Assembly (NCBI GenBank): GCA_964484325.1
Contig: CAZAEE010000004.1
Coordinates: 1 to 64,000 of the forward strand
Direction of reading: 5' to 3'
Length of the DNA: 64,000 bases
Source of the DNA: CAYLXX01 sp964484325
GTDB lineage: Bacteria; Patescibacteriota; Microgenomatia; UBA1406; GWC2-37-13
The notes under the pieces are model-generated. The model saw only the letters and a list, made by a program, of their open reading frames with translations, was not told the DNA's origin and did no database searches. This document shows positions 17,502-27,305 of this stretch, piece after piece; the first letter of the stretch is position 1, and the number at the start of each line of letters is the position of its first letter. Both the position numbers and the translations under genes were made by a program.

Positions 17502-19016
17502 ATGTTTAACATTAACCAGTTGATCTCAATCTTTCGCAAACATATATCTAAAAAAGATGCAGTTTTTTTAGCAGGCATCGCACTAATTTACTTTATCAGC
17601 CGATTATGCAATCTTGAAAAGTTTCCCATTTTTTCCGATGAAGGCATCTACATTCATTGGGCAAAAGTCGCCTGGCATGATGCTACCTGGCGCTTTATTT
17701 CGTTAACCGATGGCAAGCAACCTTTACAAACGTGGGCAACTATCCCGTTTCTTAAGATTTTCCCGAACGATGCGCTCTTGGCCGGTCGACTTTTTGCGGT
17801 TTTTTCAGGATTTTTTGCTTTAACGGGCATAGTTACAACAGCTTGGTACTTATTTGGTAAGCGTGCTGGCTTTATTGCCGGAATACTTTATATTGTTACT
17901 CCGTACTTTCTGTTTTATGACCGTTTAGCGCTTGTTGATTCGGCGGTCAACGGCTTTTTTATCTGGATACTTTTTCTTTCTATACTGCTTGCACGGTTGC
18001 GCAGACTCGATGTCGCGCTACTTTTTGGTTTGGTCGGCGGTCTTGGATCACTGGCGAAGTCTTCAGTTAGAATATTTCTTGGGCTGGCGGTTTTTGGACC
18101 AATTCTTTTTTATGAGAAAAACCACAAAAAATTTCTGAATAACATCGTCAATTTTCTGGTTCTCTATGCTATCGGTGGTCTGCTTGCTTTTGCTGTTTAC
18201 AATGTCCAGCGTTTATCACCATTTCTTCACTTCGTCGCTGAAAAAAATAAAACATTCGTCGTGACATTTGACGAGTTTGTTCATACCCCCTTTGCTTACT
18301 TTTTTTCAAACGTTCAAAGTATTCCCCTGTATGTTTCTTGGGAATCAGGTTTTGTTTTGACAATTCTTGGTATTGTTGGTTTATTTTTTCTCCAGAAAAA
18401 ACATCAGCAACTCTTCTGGTATTTTTTAGTGTGGATTCTCGTTCCCTTTTTTATCGTAGCTTTTTTTTCCAAAATCTTATTTCCCAGATACATTATCTTT
18501 TTTGCCAGTCTTCTTGTAATCTGTGCAGCCTTCTATCTGAATCAGCTAAAAAACAAAACACACTTGATACTGATAGCACTTCTTATCGGACTTTCTGTCA
18601 TCTATTTTCACTACACCATTCTTTTTGATCAAAAAGATATTCCGCTACCAGCCATCGATCGTGGTCAGTATATCGAAGCATGGCCGGCAGGCTGGGGTGC
18701 TCAAGAGATCGTCGACTATGCACGTGCCAACTCAACTGACAAACCAGTGGTATTTATTGCGGAGGGAAATTTTGGTATGACTGGTGACGTACTTGATACT
18801 TTTATCCGTCCCGGAGACAGAATATCTATCAAAGGATACTGGCCGCTTGATACCAAAAATCTTCTGGAAAACCAAAATCTCTTAGATTCAAATCATGTAT
18901 ATGTTGTTTATGCACACAAAGATACATTCGAAAACGAACTCCCACTGCGACTGATCAAAAAGTTTACTAAACCAGGAAATCAATCAGCACTCTACTTATT
19001 TGAATTAACTCGATAA
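17502..19016 (+). CDS. GT39 (PMT-like) membrane glycosyltransferase
   Basis: This 504-residue protein has the GT39 signature in loop one (FSDEGIYIHWAKVA) followed by DGKQPLQTWATIPFLK and DRLALVDSAVNGFF, about ten membrane segments and a soluble C-terminal domain of about 130 residues. It is likely to transfer a sugar from a polyprenyl-phosphate donor on the outer face of the membrane. It lies 14 bases after the previous gene and ends three bases before the convergent gene at 19020. Confidence 0.78.
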   Translation: MFNINQLISIFRKHISKKDAVFLAGIALIYFISRLCNLEKFPIFSDEGIYIHWAKVAWHDATWRFISLTDGKQPLQTWATIPFLKIFPNDALLAGRLFAVFSGFFALTGIVTTAWYLFGKRAGFIAGILYIVTPYFLFYDRLALVDSAVNGFFIWILFLSILLARLRRLDVALLFGLVGGLGSLAKSSVRIFLGLAVFGPILFYEKNHKKFLNNIVNFLVLYAIGGLLAFAVYNVQRLSPFLHFVAEKNKTFVVTFDEFVHTPFAYFFSNVQSIPLYVSWESGFVLTILGIVGLFFLQKKHQQLFWYFLVWILVPFFIVAFFSKILFPRYIIFFASLLVICAAFYLNQLKNKTHLILIALLIGLSVIYFHYTILFDQKDIPLPAIDRGQYIEAWPAGWGAQEIVDYARANSTDKPVVFIAEGNFGMTGDVLDTFIRPGDRISIKGYWPLDTKNLLENQNLLDSNHVYVVYAHKDTFENELPLRLIKKFTKPGNQSALYLFELTR

Positions 19017-19019
19017 CCG

Positions 19020-20831
19020 TTAGAGATTCCTCAGTCTTTTTAGGAATTTTTTGAAAGCAGTACCCTCAGGGATAAGATAGAATACTAAACTGATAAATAC
19101 GAGTAAACCAATCAATGAAAGTGTATCACCAAAGGTACGCACGAGAGTATTCTTAAACTCAAAACTGAGAATATACGTACCTTTTGGTACTGGTACTGTC
19201 ATTAACCTTAGGTCATTATCTGACCGGATATCGATCGTACTTTGCCAACCTGAGCGAATATCAGTCAACGTTGCCACCCAGCCGGGAAAAAAAAATGTAT
19301 TAAGGATAAAGTCTGTCTGACTGAATGCGTGAACAAAAAAGGTCTTTTTTCTAAATGTGTTTAGTTGTTGATTAGCGTATCCGTCAGTCTCGGGCATGAA
19401 GAAGGTACTCGTTGGCAGATCCTTCTGCTGAATATCCAGGGTGGTAGTACCTAGAGCAGTTTTGGTCGTTCGAATACCTTGAGGCACAAACTCAAATGAA
19501 GTACGACTGACATCCCAGGTAATGACTTTAGGGGATGTTAAATCCTGATCAGTGACATCTTTTAAATATTGCGGCTTAAAATATCGGGAATAAACTCCGA
19601 TTACCAGAAGACAAAAAATAACAATCATAATGAATAATTGCTTCATAGCCTGCTTTTTGTCGTTATATAGCTGTTTCAAGAAAAAAACACTATACCCTCC
19701 AACAACTGACAGAAAAAAACCGGCAAACGTCAAAAATCTCCAGGGGAACTGCAAATATGCCAAGTATGATACTGATCGCCAGATGAATGATGAAGCTTGA
19801 ATAGTCATGAAAAGACTAAACACAGCTAAAAATACCAAGAAATAAAATTGACTCATATCTGTGTTTTTTTTCTTTTTATATAGATAGATTCCCGAAAGAA
19901 TAATTGCCAATATAAAAAGACCAATCTGCGCTTTACCCAGTTGAAAAGTTATCCCGTCTTCTGGTCCAGCCACAGACCCGCCGTATCCCCATAGTGAATA
20001 CCAAAATTGTTGCGGGTAAATAAAGTGAATCGTGTAATCTGCAAGCTCGTGGGTCAAAACTTTATCAACGTACGTATATTTTTTCTCAGTTAATGATGGT
20101 AACCAGAAAAAGGCTGACAAACACAGTCCGATAACAACTCCAAATATAAAAAACTTAGTAAACGCGAGGCGATTTTTGACTGATTTATATACATAAAAAA
20201 CAAAAAAAGCAACGATAAAAAATACTGCAGGCAAGGCAATTAAAGGATGATTTAAGACCAAAAGTGCCAAAGTTATTGCAAAAAAAAGACTATGTTTGAG
20301 CTTCGGCTCATCAAAAAGTTTTTTAAGGCTCAGAAATACAAAAGGCAAGATCGCCATACTGAAAAACTCAGCCAACGCACCACGAACATACGCATTAACT
20401 GCGTGATAAAAAAAGTACGTATACAATACTGTCGGAACCAGTGCAATAATCTTTCCAAAAAGATTTTTGGAAAACAAATAGGCACCCCAGGCAGAAAGAA
20501 CAAATCCCAGTATGAACGTGAGCTTAATTGACCAAATTAAGCTTAAACCTAACAAATGAAAAACTTCACCAATGTAATACACAAGAGGCGGATAAAAATT
20601 GAAAAGAGGATAACCGTAGCCAAATCCAAGCAGATCTACCCATCTGGGATATAAATACCCTTGTCGAATACCTTGATCGAGAAGAAAAAGTCGGGCTACT
20701 TGCTGATCATCATGCATCGAGAAATATTGGCCATTTAAAAGGTGCGAAAATGCAGGAACTGTTATAATAAAAACTATAAGAAACCAGATTAGACGAGCGA
20801 GAACTGGATTTTTCTGTTTAACTATGCTCAT
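19020..20831 (-). CDS. Large membrane protein of the 6-pyruvoyl-tetrahydropterin-synthase-related (GT-C-like) family
   Basis: This 603-residue protein has about twelve membrane segments. The N-terminal pattern FSMHDDQQVARLFLLDQ followed by FGYGYPLFNFYPPLVYY is the hallmark of the membrane family annotated as PTPS-related, whose topology resembles GT-C transferases. A folded extracytoplasmic domain of about 130 residues and a final helix end the protein. The biochemical role of the family is not established; the surroundings suggest glycan assembly. TACAAT lies eight bases before its ATG on the minus strand. Confidence 0.68.
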   Translation of the reverse strand: MSIVKQKNPVLARLIWFLIVFIITVPAFSHLLNGQYFSMHDDQQVARLFLLDQGIRQGYLYPRWVDLLGFGYGYPLFNFYPPLVYYIGEVFHLLGLSLIWSIKLTFILGFVLSAWGAYLFSKNLFGKIIALVPTVLYTYFFYHAVNAYVRGALAEFFSMAILPFVFLSLKKLFDEPKLKHSLFFAITLALLVLNHPLIALPAVFFIVAFFVFYVYKSVKNRLAFTKFFIFGVVIGLCLSAFFWLPSLTEKKYTYVDKVLTHELADYTIHFIYPQQFWYSLWGYGGSVAGPEDGITFQLGKAQIGLFILAIILSGIYLYKKKKNTDMSQFYFLVFLAVFSLFMTIQASSFIWRSVSYLAYLQFPWRFLTFAGFFLSVVGGYSVFFLKQLYNDKKQAMKQLFIMIVIFCLLVIGVYSRYFKPQYLKDVTDQDLTSPKVITWDVSRTSFEFVPQGIRTTKTALGTTTLDIQQKDLPTSTFFMPETDGYANQQLNTFRKKTFFVHAFSQTDFILNTFFFPGWVATLTDIRSGWQSTIDIRSDNDLRLMTVPVPKGTYILSFEFKNTLVRTFGDTLSLIGLLVFISLVFYLIPEGTAFKKFLKRLRNL

Positions 20832-20855
20832 GTGTACCTATTGTAGGAAGTTTTG
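20832..20855. promoter_or_regulatory. Divergent promoter region with shared TATTGTA box
   Basis: The 24-base gap contains CTATTGTAGG. On the plus strand TATTGT at 20839-20844 precedes ATG 20856 by 11 bases, with AGGAAG (20845-20850) as a possible weak ribosome-binding site. On the minus strand TACAAT lies eight bases before the ATG at 20831. The same seven-base box occurs in the 12496-12513 gap. Confidence 0.5.
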
Positions 20856-22316
20856 ATGATTTTTTCCATGGAAAAAAAACCCAATTGGCAATCAGCAAGC
20901 GTTATCTCAGTTTTAACCCTTTTTTTCCAGAGCGGCTATGCAGCTGTCTTAGGACTAATAGCTAACCTGGTACTGACGATTCTTCTTAGCCCGACAGTTT
21001 TTGGGATGTACATCACCATGCTCTCTCTCATATCATTCTTAAACTACTTTTCCGACATTGGTTTGGCCGCTTCATTAATACAGAAAAAAGAAATTACTCA
21101 AGATGATGTCAAAACTACCTTTAGTGTTCAGCAGCTTCTTATTATTACGCTGATTTCTCTGGGATTTTTGGCAAGTCCGTTTGTGAAGCACTTCTACAAT
21201 CTACCGCAAGAGGGCGTTTATCTTTTTTGGGCACTTCTTTTCTCGTTTTTTATCTCTTCGTTAAAAACAATTCCTTCAATTTTTCTTGAACGTAAGATCC
21301 AGTTTCAGAAAATAGTATTTGTGCAGATTGCTGAAAGTACAGTTTTTTACACATCTGTGATGGTACTTGCAATACTCCATTTTGGTTTGTGGAGCTTCAC
21401 TATTGGAGTGCTCCTTCGAGCAGTAACAGGACTTATTCTTATTTATAGTATTTCTTTCTGGATGCCAAAAATCGGCATCTCGATCAAGTCGTTGAAAGAA
21501 CTACTCTCATTTGGTATCCCGTTTCAATCAAGTGCTTTTCTGGCACTTTTCAAAGACGACTTCATCATTTTATTTTTAGGGAAAATTCTTGGCTTTGCAG
21601 GTGTCGGATACATCGGATGGGCCAAAAAGTGGGCTGAAGCACCGCTTCGCATCGTCATGGACAATGTCAGTCGTGTTACCTTTCCGCTAATAGCTCGGTT
21701 TCAGGATGACAAACAACACATTGGTAAAGTCGTTGAAAAAGTCTTGTATTACCAAACAGCTATACTTGCGCCAGTGATGTTTGGCAGTTTACTCATCATG
21801 CCTTACGTGGTTCAGATACTCCCACGGTATGAAAAATGGGCACTTGCACTACCTCTTTTTTTCATATTTGTCATCTCCTCATTTCTTGTTTCGTACATGG
21901 CTCCCTTTATCAACTTGTTTAACGCTTTGGGGAAAGTGAAGTATTCATTTAGCTTTATGCTCTTGTGGACTCTCATCACTTGGGTGCTCACACCCGTTTT
22001 AACACGAAAGTATGGTTATTATGGTTTTCCAATTACGCATTTAACAGTATCGGCAACATTTCTTCTTGTAGTGTGGCAAGCGAAAAAACTAATTAAGTTT
22101 GACTTTTTAAAACAAGTTTATCCGTTCCTTCTATCGGCCGCTCTCATGACCGCGCTTACCTATCTTGCTCAACTTGTTATCCGGGTTGACCCGCTCAGTA
22201 CGCTTCTTATCACCGTTCCTCTTGCTGCGATCATTTACTGGAGCGTGTTAAAGTGGTTTTTTAACATTAACAGTATTAACGAAGTCAAGAAGTTTCTTGA
22301 CAAGAGAAATTACTAA
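20856..22316 (+). CDS. Wzx/MVF-type oligosaccharide flippase
   Basis: This protein of about 486 residues has around twelve membrane helices in the regular pattern of the polysaccharide-transporter branch of the MOP superfamily. Typical features are the early SGYAAVLGLIANLVL segment, FFSDIGLAASLIQKK and IPSIFLERKIQFQKIV. It would move the lipid-linked glycan across the membrane. It is the only flippase candidate in the locus. ATG 20856 was used; ATG 20868 and TTG 20853 are alternatives. The next gene starts one base after its stop. Confidence 0.85.
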   Translation: MIFSMEKKPNWQSASVISVLTLFFQSGYAAVLGLIANLVLTILLSPTVFGMYITMLSLISFLNYFSDIGLAASLIQKKEITQDDVKTTFSVQQLLIITLISLGFLASPFVKHFYNLPQEGVYLFWALLFSFFISSLKTIPSIFLERKIQFQKIVFVQIAESTVFYTSVMVLAILHFGLWSFTIGVLLRAVTGLILIYSISFWMPKIGISIKSLKELLSFGIPFQSSAFLALFKDDFIILFLGKILGFAGVGYIGWAKKWAEAPLRIVMDNVSRVTFPLIARFQDDKQHIGKVVEKVLYYQTAILAPVMFGSLLIMPYVVQILPRYEKWALALPLFFIFVISSFLVSYMAPFINLFNALGKVKYSFSFMLLWTLITWVLTPVLTRKYGYYGFPITHLTVSATFLLVVWQAKKLIKFDFLKQVYPFLLSAALMTALTYLAQLVIRVDPLSTLLITVPLAAIIYWSVLKWFFNINSINEVKKFLDKRNY

Positions 22317-22317
22317 T

Positions 22318-23133
22318 ATGTCAGAAAAACTCGCCCTCATCACAGTCGTTTACGAAAACTATTTTATCTTAGATGATTTTTTAAAAAGTCTAGAGAAACA
22401 AAAAAATAGAAATTTTCACTTATATATTAGCGACCTTTCAAAAAATAAACAAAAAATTGTCTCACGTAAAATACCAATGACAGTGATTGCTACCGAAAAT
22501 AAAGGATACGCTCATGGCGTCAATGTTGGCATTACAAGAGCTCTTCAGGAAGGAGAAAATTATTTTTGTATCCTCAATAATGATATTTTCTTTGAGTCAG
22601 ATTTTGTTTCGTCAGTTATAAAAAGTTTGAACAGTCATCCTACATCAATTATTGGCGGAAAAATTTACTATGCACCCGGATACGAATACCATAAAGGTCG
22701 CTACCAGAAAAAAGATCTGGGAAAAGTGATTTGGTATGCTGGTGGATCGATCGACTGGAGTCATGCACTCACTCCACATCGTGGAGTTGATGAAGTTGAT
22801 ACGGAACAATATAACAGATTTGAAGAAACAGACTTTATAAATGGCGCGCTTATGAATTTTGATGCAGCAGTGTATCGAAAAGTTGGCCCGCTTGACGAAT
22901 CATACTTTCTCTATTTCGAAGACTCAGATTACTGTATGCGGGCTCAAAAAAAAGAGGTGAAACTTTATTATGATCCAGCGATTGTTATCTGGCACAAAGT
23001 TTCTCAGTCGACAGATGGATCCGGTTCTGATTTCCAGCGAACGTATCAGGAAAAAAATCGACTGAAATTTGGTCTAAGGTACGCTCCCCTAAAAACAAAG
23101 CTCCATCTTATTAAGAACTACTTTTTTCACTGA
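22318..23133 (+). CDS. GT2 family glycosyltransferase (rhamnosyltransferase-like)
   Basis: This 271-residue soluble GT-A fold enzyme has CILNNDIFFESDF with an Asn-Asp-x-Phe metal-site variant, NGALMNFDAAVYRKVGPLDE, and the acceptor-side YFEDSDYCMRAQ motif typical of WbbL/RfbF-like transferases. A conserved WHKVSQS lies near the C-terminus. It follows the flippase after one base and its last seven bases overlap the convergent gene at 23127. The sugar is unknown. Confidence 0.85.
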   Translation: MSEKLALITVVYENYFILDDFLKSLEKQKNRNFHLYISDLSKNKQKIVSRKIPMTVIATENKGYAHGVNVGITRALQEGENYFCILNNDIFFESDFVSSVIKSLNSHPTSIIGGKIYYAPGYEYHKGRYQKKDLGKVIWYAGGSIDWSHALTPHRGVDEVDTEQYNRFEETDFINGALMNFDAAVYRKVGPLDESYFLYFEDSDYCMRAQKKEVKLYYDPAIVIWHKVSQSTDGSGSDFQRTYQEKNRLKFGLRYAPLKTKLHLIKNYFFH

Positions 23134-24779
23134 ACATAACCTTCCTGATGCAGTTTTTGAAGGAGTGCTTCTTTTTGATCGTTTCGTAAATAAAGATCAG
23201 TTCTCAAGTTAAACTCAGATGGACTTCGAACAACGGTAATACCTTTAATATCTTCAACTTGAGTATATTTATCACTCATCCAATCAAGAAAAAACTTACC
23301 AAACTCAACCGCCGGTGTATTAAATATTGAGGCGGTTTGTTGAAATACGATGATCTTCGGCGGATTTTTTTCAAACTGTTCAAGAAATGTCTGTTTCAAA
23401 TGGTCATTTTCCCGAAACTGCGGCAGAAGAGTTGGATATTTTCCAGGAAGCTTAGCTCGTTTAACAAAAAACTCCTGATCTGGCATATATGGTCCCATCC
23501 AGTAATAATCGTCGCCAACTAGCATATCGACAAACTGACCGGTAAATGAGTGGTTTGGGGCATTGGGTATCTTTTGAATATATCTTTGAAAAAATTTACT
23601 GTAGGTGTTTTCAAATAAAAAAACGAAACTGAAAAACATAAAAATGGCTATCACGGCCTGGGCCAGTCGAGCCATATCATGAACGATAAATTCACTTGAG
23701 CGAATTTTACGGATAAGGTAAAGCGCAATAAGGGATGAAATGAGACCAAAGACAAGAAACAGTGCTCCTTGATAATCTGTCTCGTGATAGTTGGAGATAT
23801 CACTTCTGGGTGCGCTAAATGAAAGAACAAAAAAGTATAATACTCCAAAGATAGGAAATCTCCAAAGAAGAAGCACAAGAAGTGCTAATGAACCAGAGGC
23901 TGCTAATGTACCAATTGGTAAGTAGAGATCCATGTGTTTGATCTTTGACAACAAAGGCAAATAATTATTGTAAAAGTTAAACATGATTGTCATGCCAAAC
24001 TTTAACGGGTTGAAGAAATGGCCTCTGGTATAGTTGGGAATATCAATATAAAGCTGCGTGTTGTAGGTGAAGTTTGAAAAATAAAAATCTTTGATCGCGC
24101 CTGTAAAGACAATTGAAAGACCAAAGACAATGTACGGAATAACAGCAACAGCAAAAAACTTGACTAACTTCCTGATATTCCACCCGACAAGAACGGCCTC
24201 CCACACATACAAAATGAAAGCTAAGTAAAGATACGTTAATGAGGAAAAAATCAGACAGAACGTCAAAAAAGATGCCAATAACGTCACTTCGTAGCTGACT
24301 TTTCGTGTAAGTGTCTGAGCAAGAAGCAGCCAAAATGTCAATGAAAAAAACAGTATCGCCAAACTATCGGCAATATAGAGATGAAACCAGAAATAAACTC
24401 CCATAATCGGGTAAAAGAGCACAAATATGAGATAAAAAGGGTAGAGATCGCTGTGATGTCGCTTGATCCAACGTCCGACGCCTACTAGACAAAGAAATAC
24501 GAAAATCATCCAGTATTTACGAAAGAGAATAAATGACCCAAACGATATCTTAAGAAAGATTGCCGCCAAATACCAAGCAAGAGGCAGATGATGATCGAAA
24601 AAACCGATGTACGGTGCTCTTCCCTGGTTGATAAACTGCCCGCCGAGAATATTGACAAACTCATCAGGATAGGCAACGTAGTTGGAGTTCACCCAGAACA
24701 AAATGAAAGATAGAGCATAAAGAACAGTATCCCATCTTGTTCTTAAGAAAATTATTGCCTGATCAACAAGCTTTTTCAT
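23127..24779 (-). CDS. GT-C-like membrane glycosyltransferase
   Basis: This 550-residue protein has about eleven membrane segments. The first outer loop carries YPDEFVNILGGQFINQG, with a PDE acidic centre, and then GFFDHHLPLAWYLAA, corresponding to the acceptor-side loop of GT39-like enzymes. A soluble C-terminal domain of about 160 residues follows. It is the second gene of a minus-strand pair; its start overlaps the end of the upstream gene by four bases (ATGA). Confidence 0.65.
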   Translation of the reverse strand: MKKLVDQAIIFLRTRWDTVLYALSFILFWVNSNYVAYPDEFVNILGGQFINQGRAPYIGFFDHHLPLAWYLAAIFLKISFGSFILFRKYWMIFVFLCLVGVGRWIKRHHSDLYPFYLIFVLFYPIMGVYFWFHLYIADSLAILFFSLTFWLLLAQTLTRKVSYEVTLLASFLTFCLIFSSLTYLYLAFILYVWEAVLVGWNIRKLVKFFAVAVIPYIVFGLSIVFTGAIKDFYFSNFTYNTQLYIDIPNYTRGHFFNPLKFGMTIMFNFYNNYLPLLSKIKHMDLYLPIGTLAASGSLALLVLLLWRFPIFGVLYFFVLSFSAPRSDISNYHETDYQGALFLVFGLISSLIALYLIRKIRSSEFIVHDMARLAQAVIAIFMFFSFVFLFENTYSKFFQRYIQKIPNAPNHSFTGQFVDMLVGDDYYWMGPYMPDQEFFVKRAKLPGKYPTLLPQFRENDHLKQTFLEQFEKNPPKIIVFQQTASIFNTPAVEFGKFFLDWMSDKYTQVEDIKGITVVRSPSEFNLRTDLYLRNDQKEALLQKLHQEGYVQ

Positions 24780-25852
24780 TCTTTTGTAATTGTAATAAAT
24801 CTAAACTCCTTTGCAAGCCAGATTATTGTTATCATCGCTGAGAATGCAATAATCACATGTTTAATTAAGATACTATTTGACCCTGTCCAATCCCCATACA
24901 AAACAAAAGGATAGTAGGAAACAAGTAGTCCAGCAAAAAGAAAATTAAATTTTTTAAACATTTTGCTAAAAAATGGATAAAGTACAAATAAATTTAGAAA
25001 GTACCAAGGCTGCACCTCTCCGGTTGCCGAAACGTATAAAACTGCCAAAAGAATACCAATTCCTGCAAAAAGATATTTTTTTGGATAATTTGTTAACATA
25101 AGTAAAATTGGCACTGTAAAATATTTTATTCCGGCTGATAAAAGAAAAAACAATCCTGCAATCAATCGAGGTTTTTTTGAAAGATAATGAAGCCCAATTA
25201 TCCCAAGAGCCACTGCAATAAAATCATTATGTAAGTTCATTAAACCTTCAACTAAAATGAGCGGATTTGTCGCAAAAAAGATGGCCTGCCATTTAGACAT
25301 TTTATTGAGTAAATAAACACTCAGTATATAACACCCGGCAAATGTCATTTTTCCCAACATATATGCCAGAATGAACTTTCCAAAGCTTAGAACCGATGCT
25401 GGCAACATCATGAGCAAAAATGTTGGTCCATATGGATAAGTTCGATGAGTCCAGTGCATAAAGCGAGTCCAATTATCGTGAGGAAAATCAAGTGCTTTAT
25501 GAAGGTAAGGGTTCTGATGATAAAATGTCAGAATTTTTTCATCAAATAAATAGTTGAAAAAATCATGAGAAAGAAAGGGATACGAAAAAAGAAGAACTCC
25601 GCCTATTACAAGTGAAAGGTGAACCGGATTGGTTTTTTTCTTTTTAACAAAATAGATATGAAAAGCAAAAAGAAGCACAACAAAAAGCAGGTAGACAAAA
25701 GTGGAAAGTGGCCTTTGGTAGTACCCAAAATAAATGAGTTTTTCACGAAAAAAAGCCCAGACAGGTGAGTTAAATAGCGTGATGTTTGGATCCATCAACG
25801 CATACGAGTAAACGGAAAATGCGACCAATAGTACTGCGTAAAGAAATATCAT
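24776..25852 (-). CDS. GT-C membrane glycosyltransferase (GT87/MptA-like)
   Basis: This 358-residue polytopic protein has a loop with SHDFFNYLFDEKILTFY and a later WTHRTYPYGPTFLLMMLP. The Asp in loop one with a YPYGP block is seen in polyprenol-phosphate-mannose-dependent mannosyltransferases (GT87 and the MptA/B group). The match is by pattern only. It is divergent from the gene at 25873 across 20 bases and translationally coupled to the downstream gene at 24779. Confidence 0.62.
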   Translation of the reverse strand: MIFLYAVLLVAFSVYSYALMDPNITLFNSPVWAFFREKLIYFGYYQRPLSTFVYLLFVVLLFAFHIYFVKKKKTNPVHLSLVIGGVLLFSYPFLSHDFFNYLFDEKILTFYHQNPYLHKALDFPHDNWTRFMHWTHRTYPYGPTFLLMMLPASVLSFGKFILAYMLGKMTFAGCYILSVYLLNKMSKWQAIFFATNPLILVEGLMNLHNDFIAVALGIIGLHYLSKKPRLIAGLFFLLSAGIKYFTVPILLMLTNYPKKYLFAGIGILLAVLYVSATGEVQPWYFLNLFVLYPFFSKMFKKFNFLFAGLLVSYYPFVLYGDWTGSNSILIKHVIIAFSAMITIIWLAKEFRFITITKE

Positions 25853-25872
25853 ATATAATTGTTCACATTGCT
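25853..25872. promoter_or_regulatory. 20-base divergent intergenic promoter
   Basis: TATAAT at 25854-25859 serves the plus-strand gene, with ATG 13 bases further on, so a leader of only about six bases is predicted. The minus-strand start at 25852 abuts this box; a weak AACAAT-like box five bases upstream is the best candidate for the other direction. No Shine-Dalgarno site is visible on either side. Confidence 0.4.
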
Positions 25873-27249
25873 ATGAAACGCAACCAGATCATATTTCTTA
25901 TTTTACTGGCTATTGTCTTTATTGTATTCGCCTTTTTTCGATTCTATAACTTGCCGATGCGGATCATCTTCGACTGGGACCAGGAACAGTTCACTACCCA
26001 GGTTAGGGACATTATAGCAAATCACAAGTTTACTCTTATCGGCCCGCGAGTCGTTGGACCGGAAGGCTTTTTTCTGGCTCCCTACCTTACATACTTGATA
26101 ATACCGTTCTTTTTATTCACAAAACTTCACCCCATAGCACTTCTCTATTTTATAGTTGTTTTTGATTGTCTTTTTTTTGCCGTTAGTTTTTTCATCTTAG
26201 CAAAACTATTTAGTAAATGGTATGCTCTTGCATTTCTGGCGTTTTGGAGCAGCGCTCCTCTTTTTATTAACTACGATATTATCCCCTGGTGGCCACTATT
26301 GATACCACTCGGCGTTCTCCTGACTTTATTTCTTTTATATAAAGTTTATTTCAATAAAAATCTGCTGTATTGGATATTACTCGGGTTAAATCTGGGTTTT
26401 TTTATGAATATGCACTTCCAATTTATCTTCATCATTATCTGGAGTCTAATTTTTATCCTAATCTCGAGCAAGAAAAAATTATTACTGAAACCAAAAAACT
26501 TATTAGGTGCTTTCGCGGCATTTTTATTGATGTTTCTACCACTTGTTTTATTTGATCTCAGACATAACTTTCTTAATATCAAGTTATTACTAACTTTTTT
26601 TATCCCAAAACATGGTTCCAATTTCGATCCAACTAGTTGGACGATTGTCTTAACAAACGCCCTACAGCCATTCATTTTTTTTAGATCCGTCCCTTTAGGA
26701 ATAGGTCTATATATTTTATTTTTTCTAATGATTCGATATCTGTCACAAAAGAAAGAGGGATTTTATAAATACTTTTATCAAGCGACAACAGTACTCTGGA
26801 TTATTGTTCCGATATTTTTCACTATATATGGCAAACGGCCCTCTGAGTATTATTTTAATTTCTTATATCCATTTATTCTTGTCGGAATCATCGATTACTT
26901 TCTAGTCCGTAATAAACCGGCTCTCTTAACCGGAATTATTATTTTATTTATTGTAATAAATGCTCCATTTCTTCATTATCAATTAGCAACTAACCCCTAT
27001 GGACTTGGTTTTAAAGATCAGGTTATCAAGAAAATTAAACAAAAAACTTCTGGGTTAAACTTCAACATCGCACTTGATACCGGGCCAAATGGTGATACTG
27101 GATTTAGATATCTAATCGATTATTATAAAATCAAGCAGTCTGGTAATTCCAAAGATCAGCAGATTATCATTCGTACTCAACCACATGACGATGGTGATCA
27201 GCGAATTGGCGGCTATGGCCTACTCTTGCCGCCAAACTTAAGAGATTAA
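25873..27249 (+). CDS. GT-C (GT39-like) membrane glycosyltransferase, family A paralogue
   Basis: This protein of about 458 residues has ten or eleven membrane segments. Loop one reads FDWDQEQFTTQVRDII, followed by FTLIGPRVVGPEGFFLAPY, the same order as in the paralogues at 5047, 12514 and 16210. A soluble C-terminal domain of about 100 residues ends the protein. ATG 25873 was chosen because it begins a typical Lys/Arg-then-hydrophobic N-terminus and lies just after a TATAAT box; longer frames would run into the divergent gene. Confidence 0.65.
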   Translation: MKRNQIIFLILLAIVFIVFAFFRFYNLPMRIIFDWDQEQFTTQVRDIIANHKFTLIGPRVVGPEGFFLAPYLTYLIIPFFLFTKLHPIALLYFIVVFDCLFFAVSFFILAKLFSKWYALAFLAFWSSAPLFINYDIIPWWPLLIPLGVLLTLFLLYKVYFNKNLLYWILLGLNLGFFMNMHFQFIFIIIWSLIFILISSKKKLLLKPKNLLGAFAAFLLMFLPLVLFDLRHNFLNIKLLLTFFIPKHGSNFDPTSWTIVLTNALQPFIFFRSVPLGIGLYILFFLMIRYLSQKKEGFYKYFYQATTVLWIIVPIFFTIYGKRPSEYYFNFLYPFILVGIIDYFLVRNKPALLTGIIILFIVINAPFLHYQLATNPYGLGFKDQVIKKIKQKTSGLNFNIALDTGPNGDTGFRYLIDYYKIKQSGNSKDQQIIIRTQPHDDGDQRIGGYGLLLPPNLRD

Positions 27250-27305
27250 CATACATCTATTGTGATCTAATTCATTGACTATAATAAGGATATACCAATT
27301 AAGTT

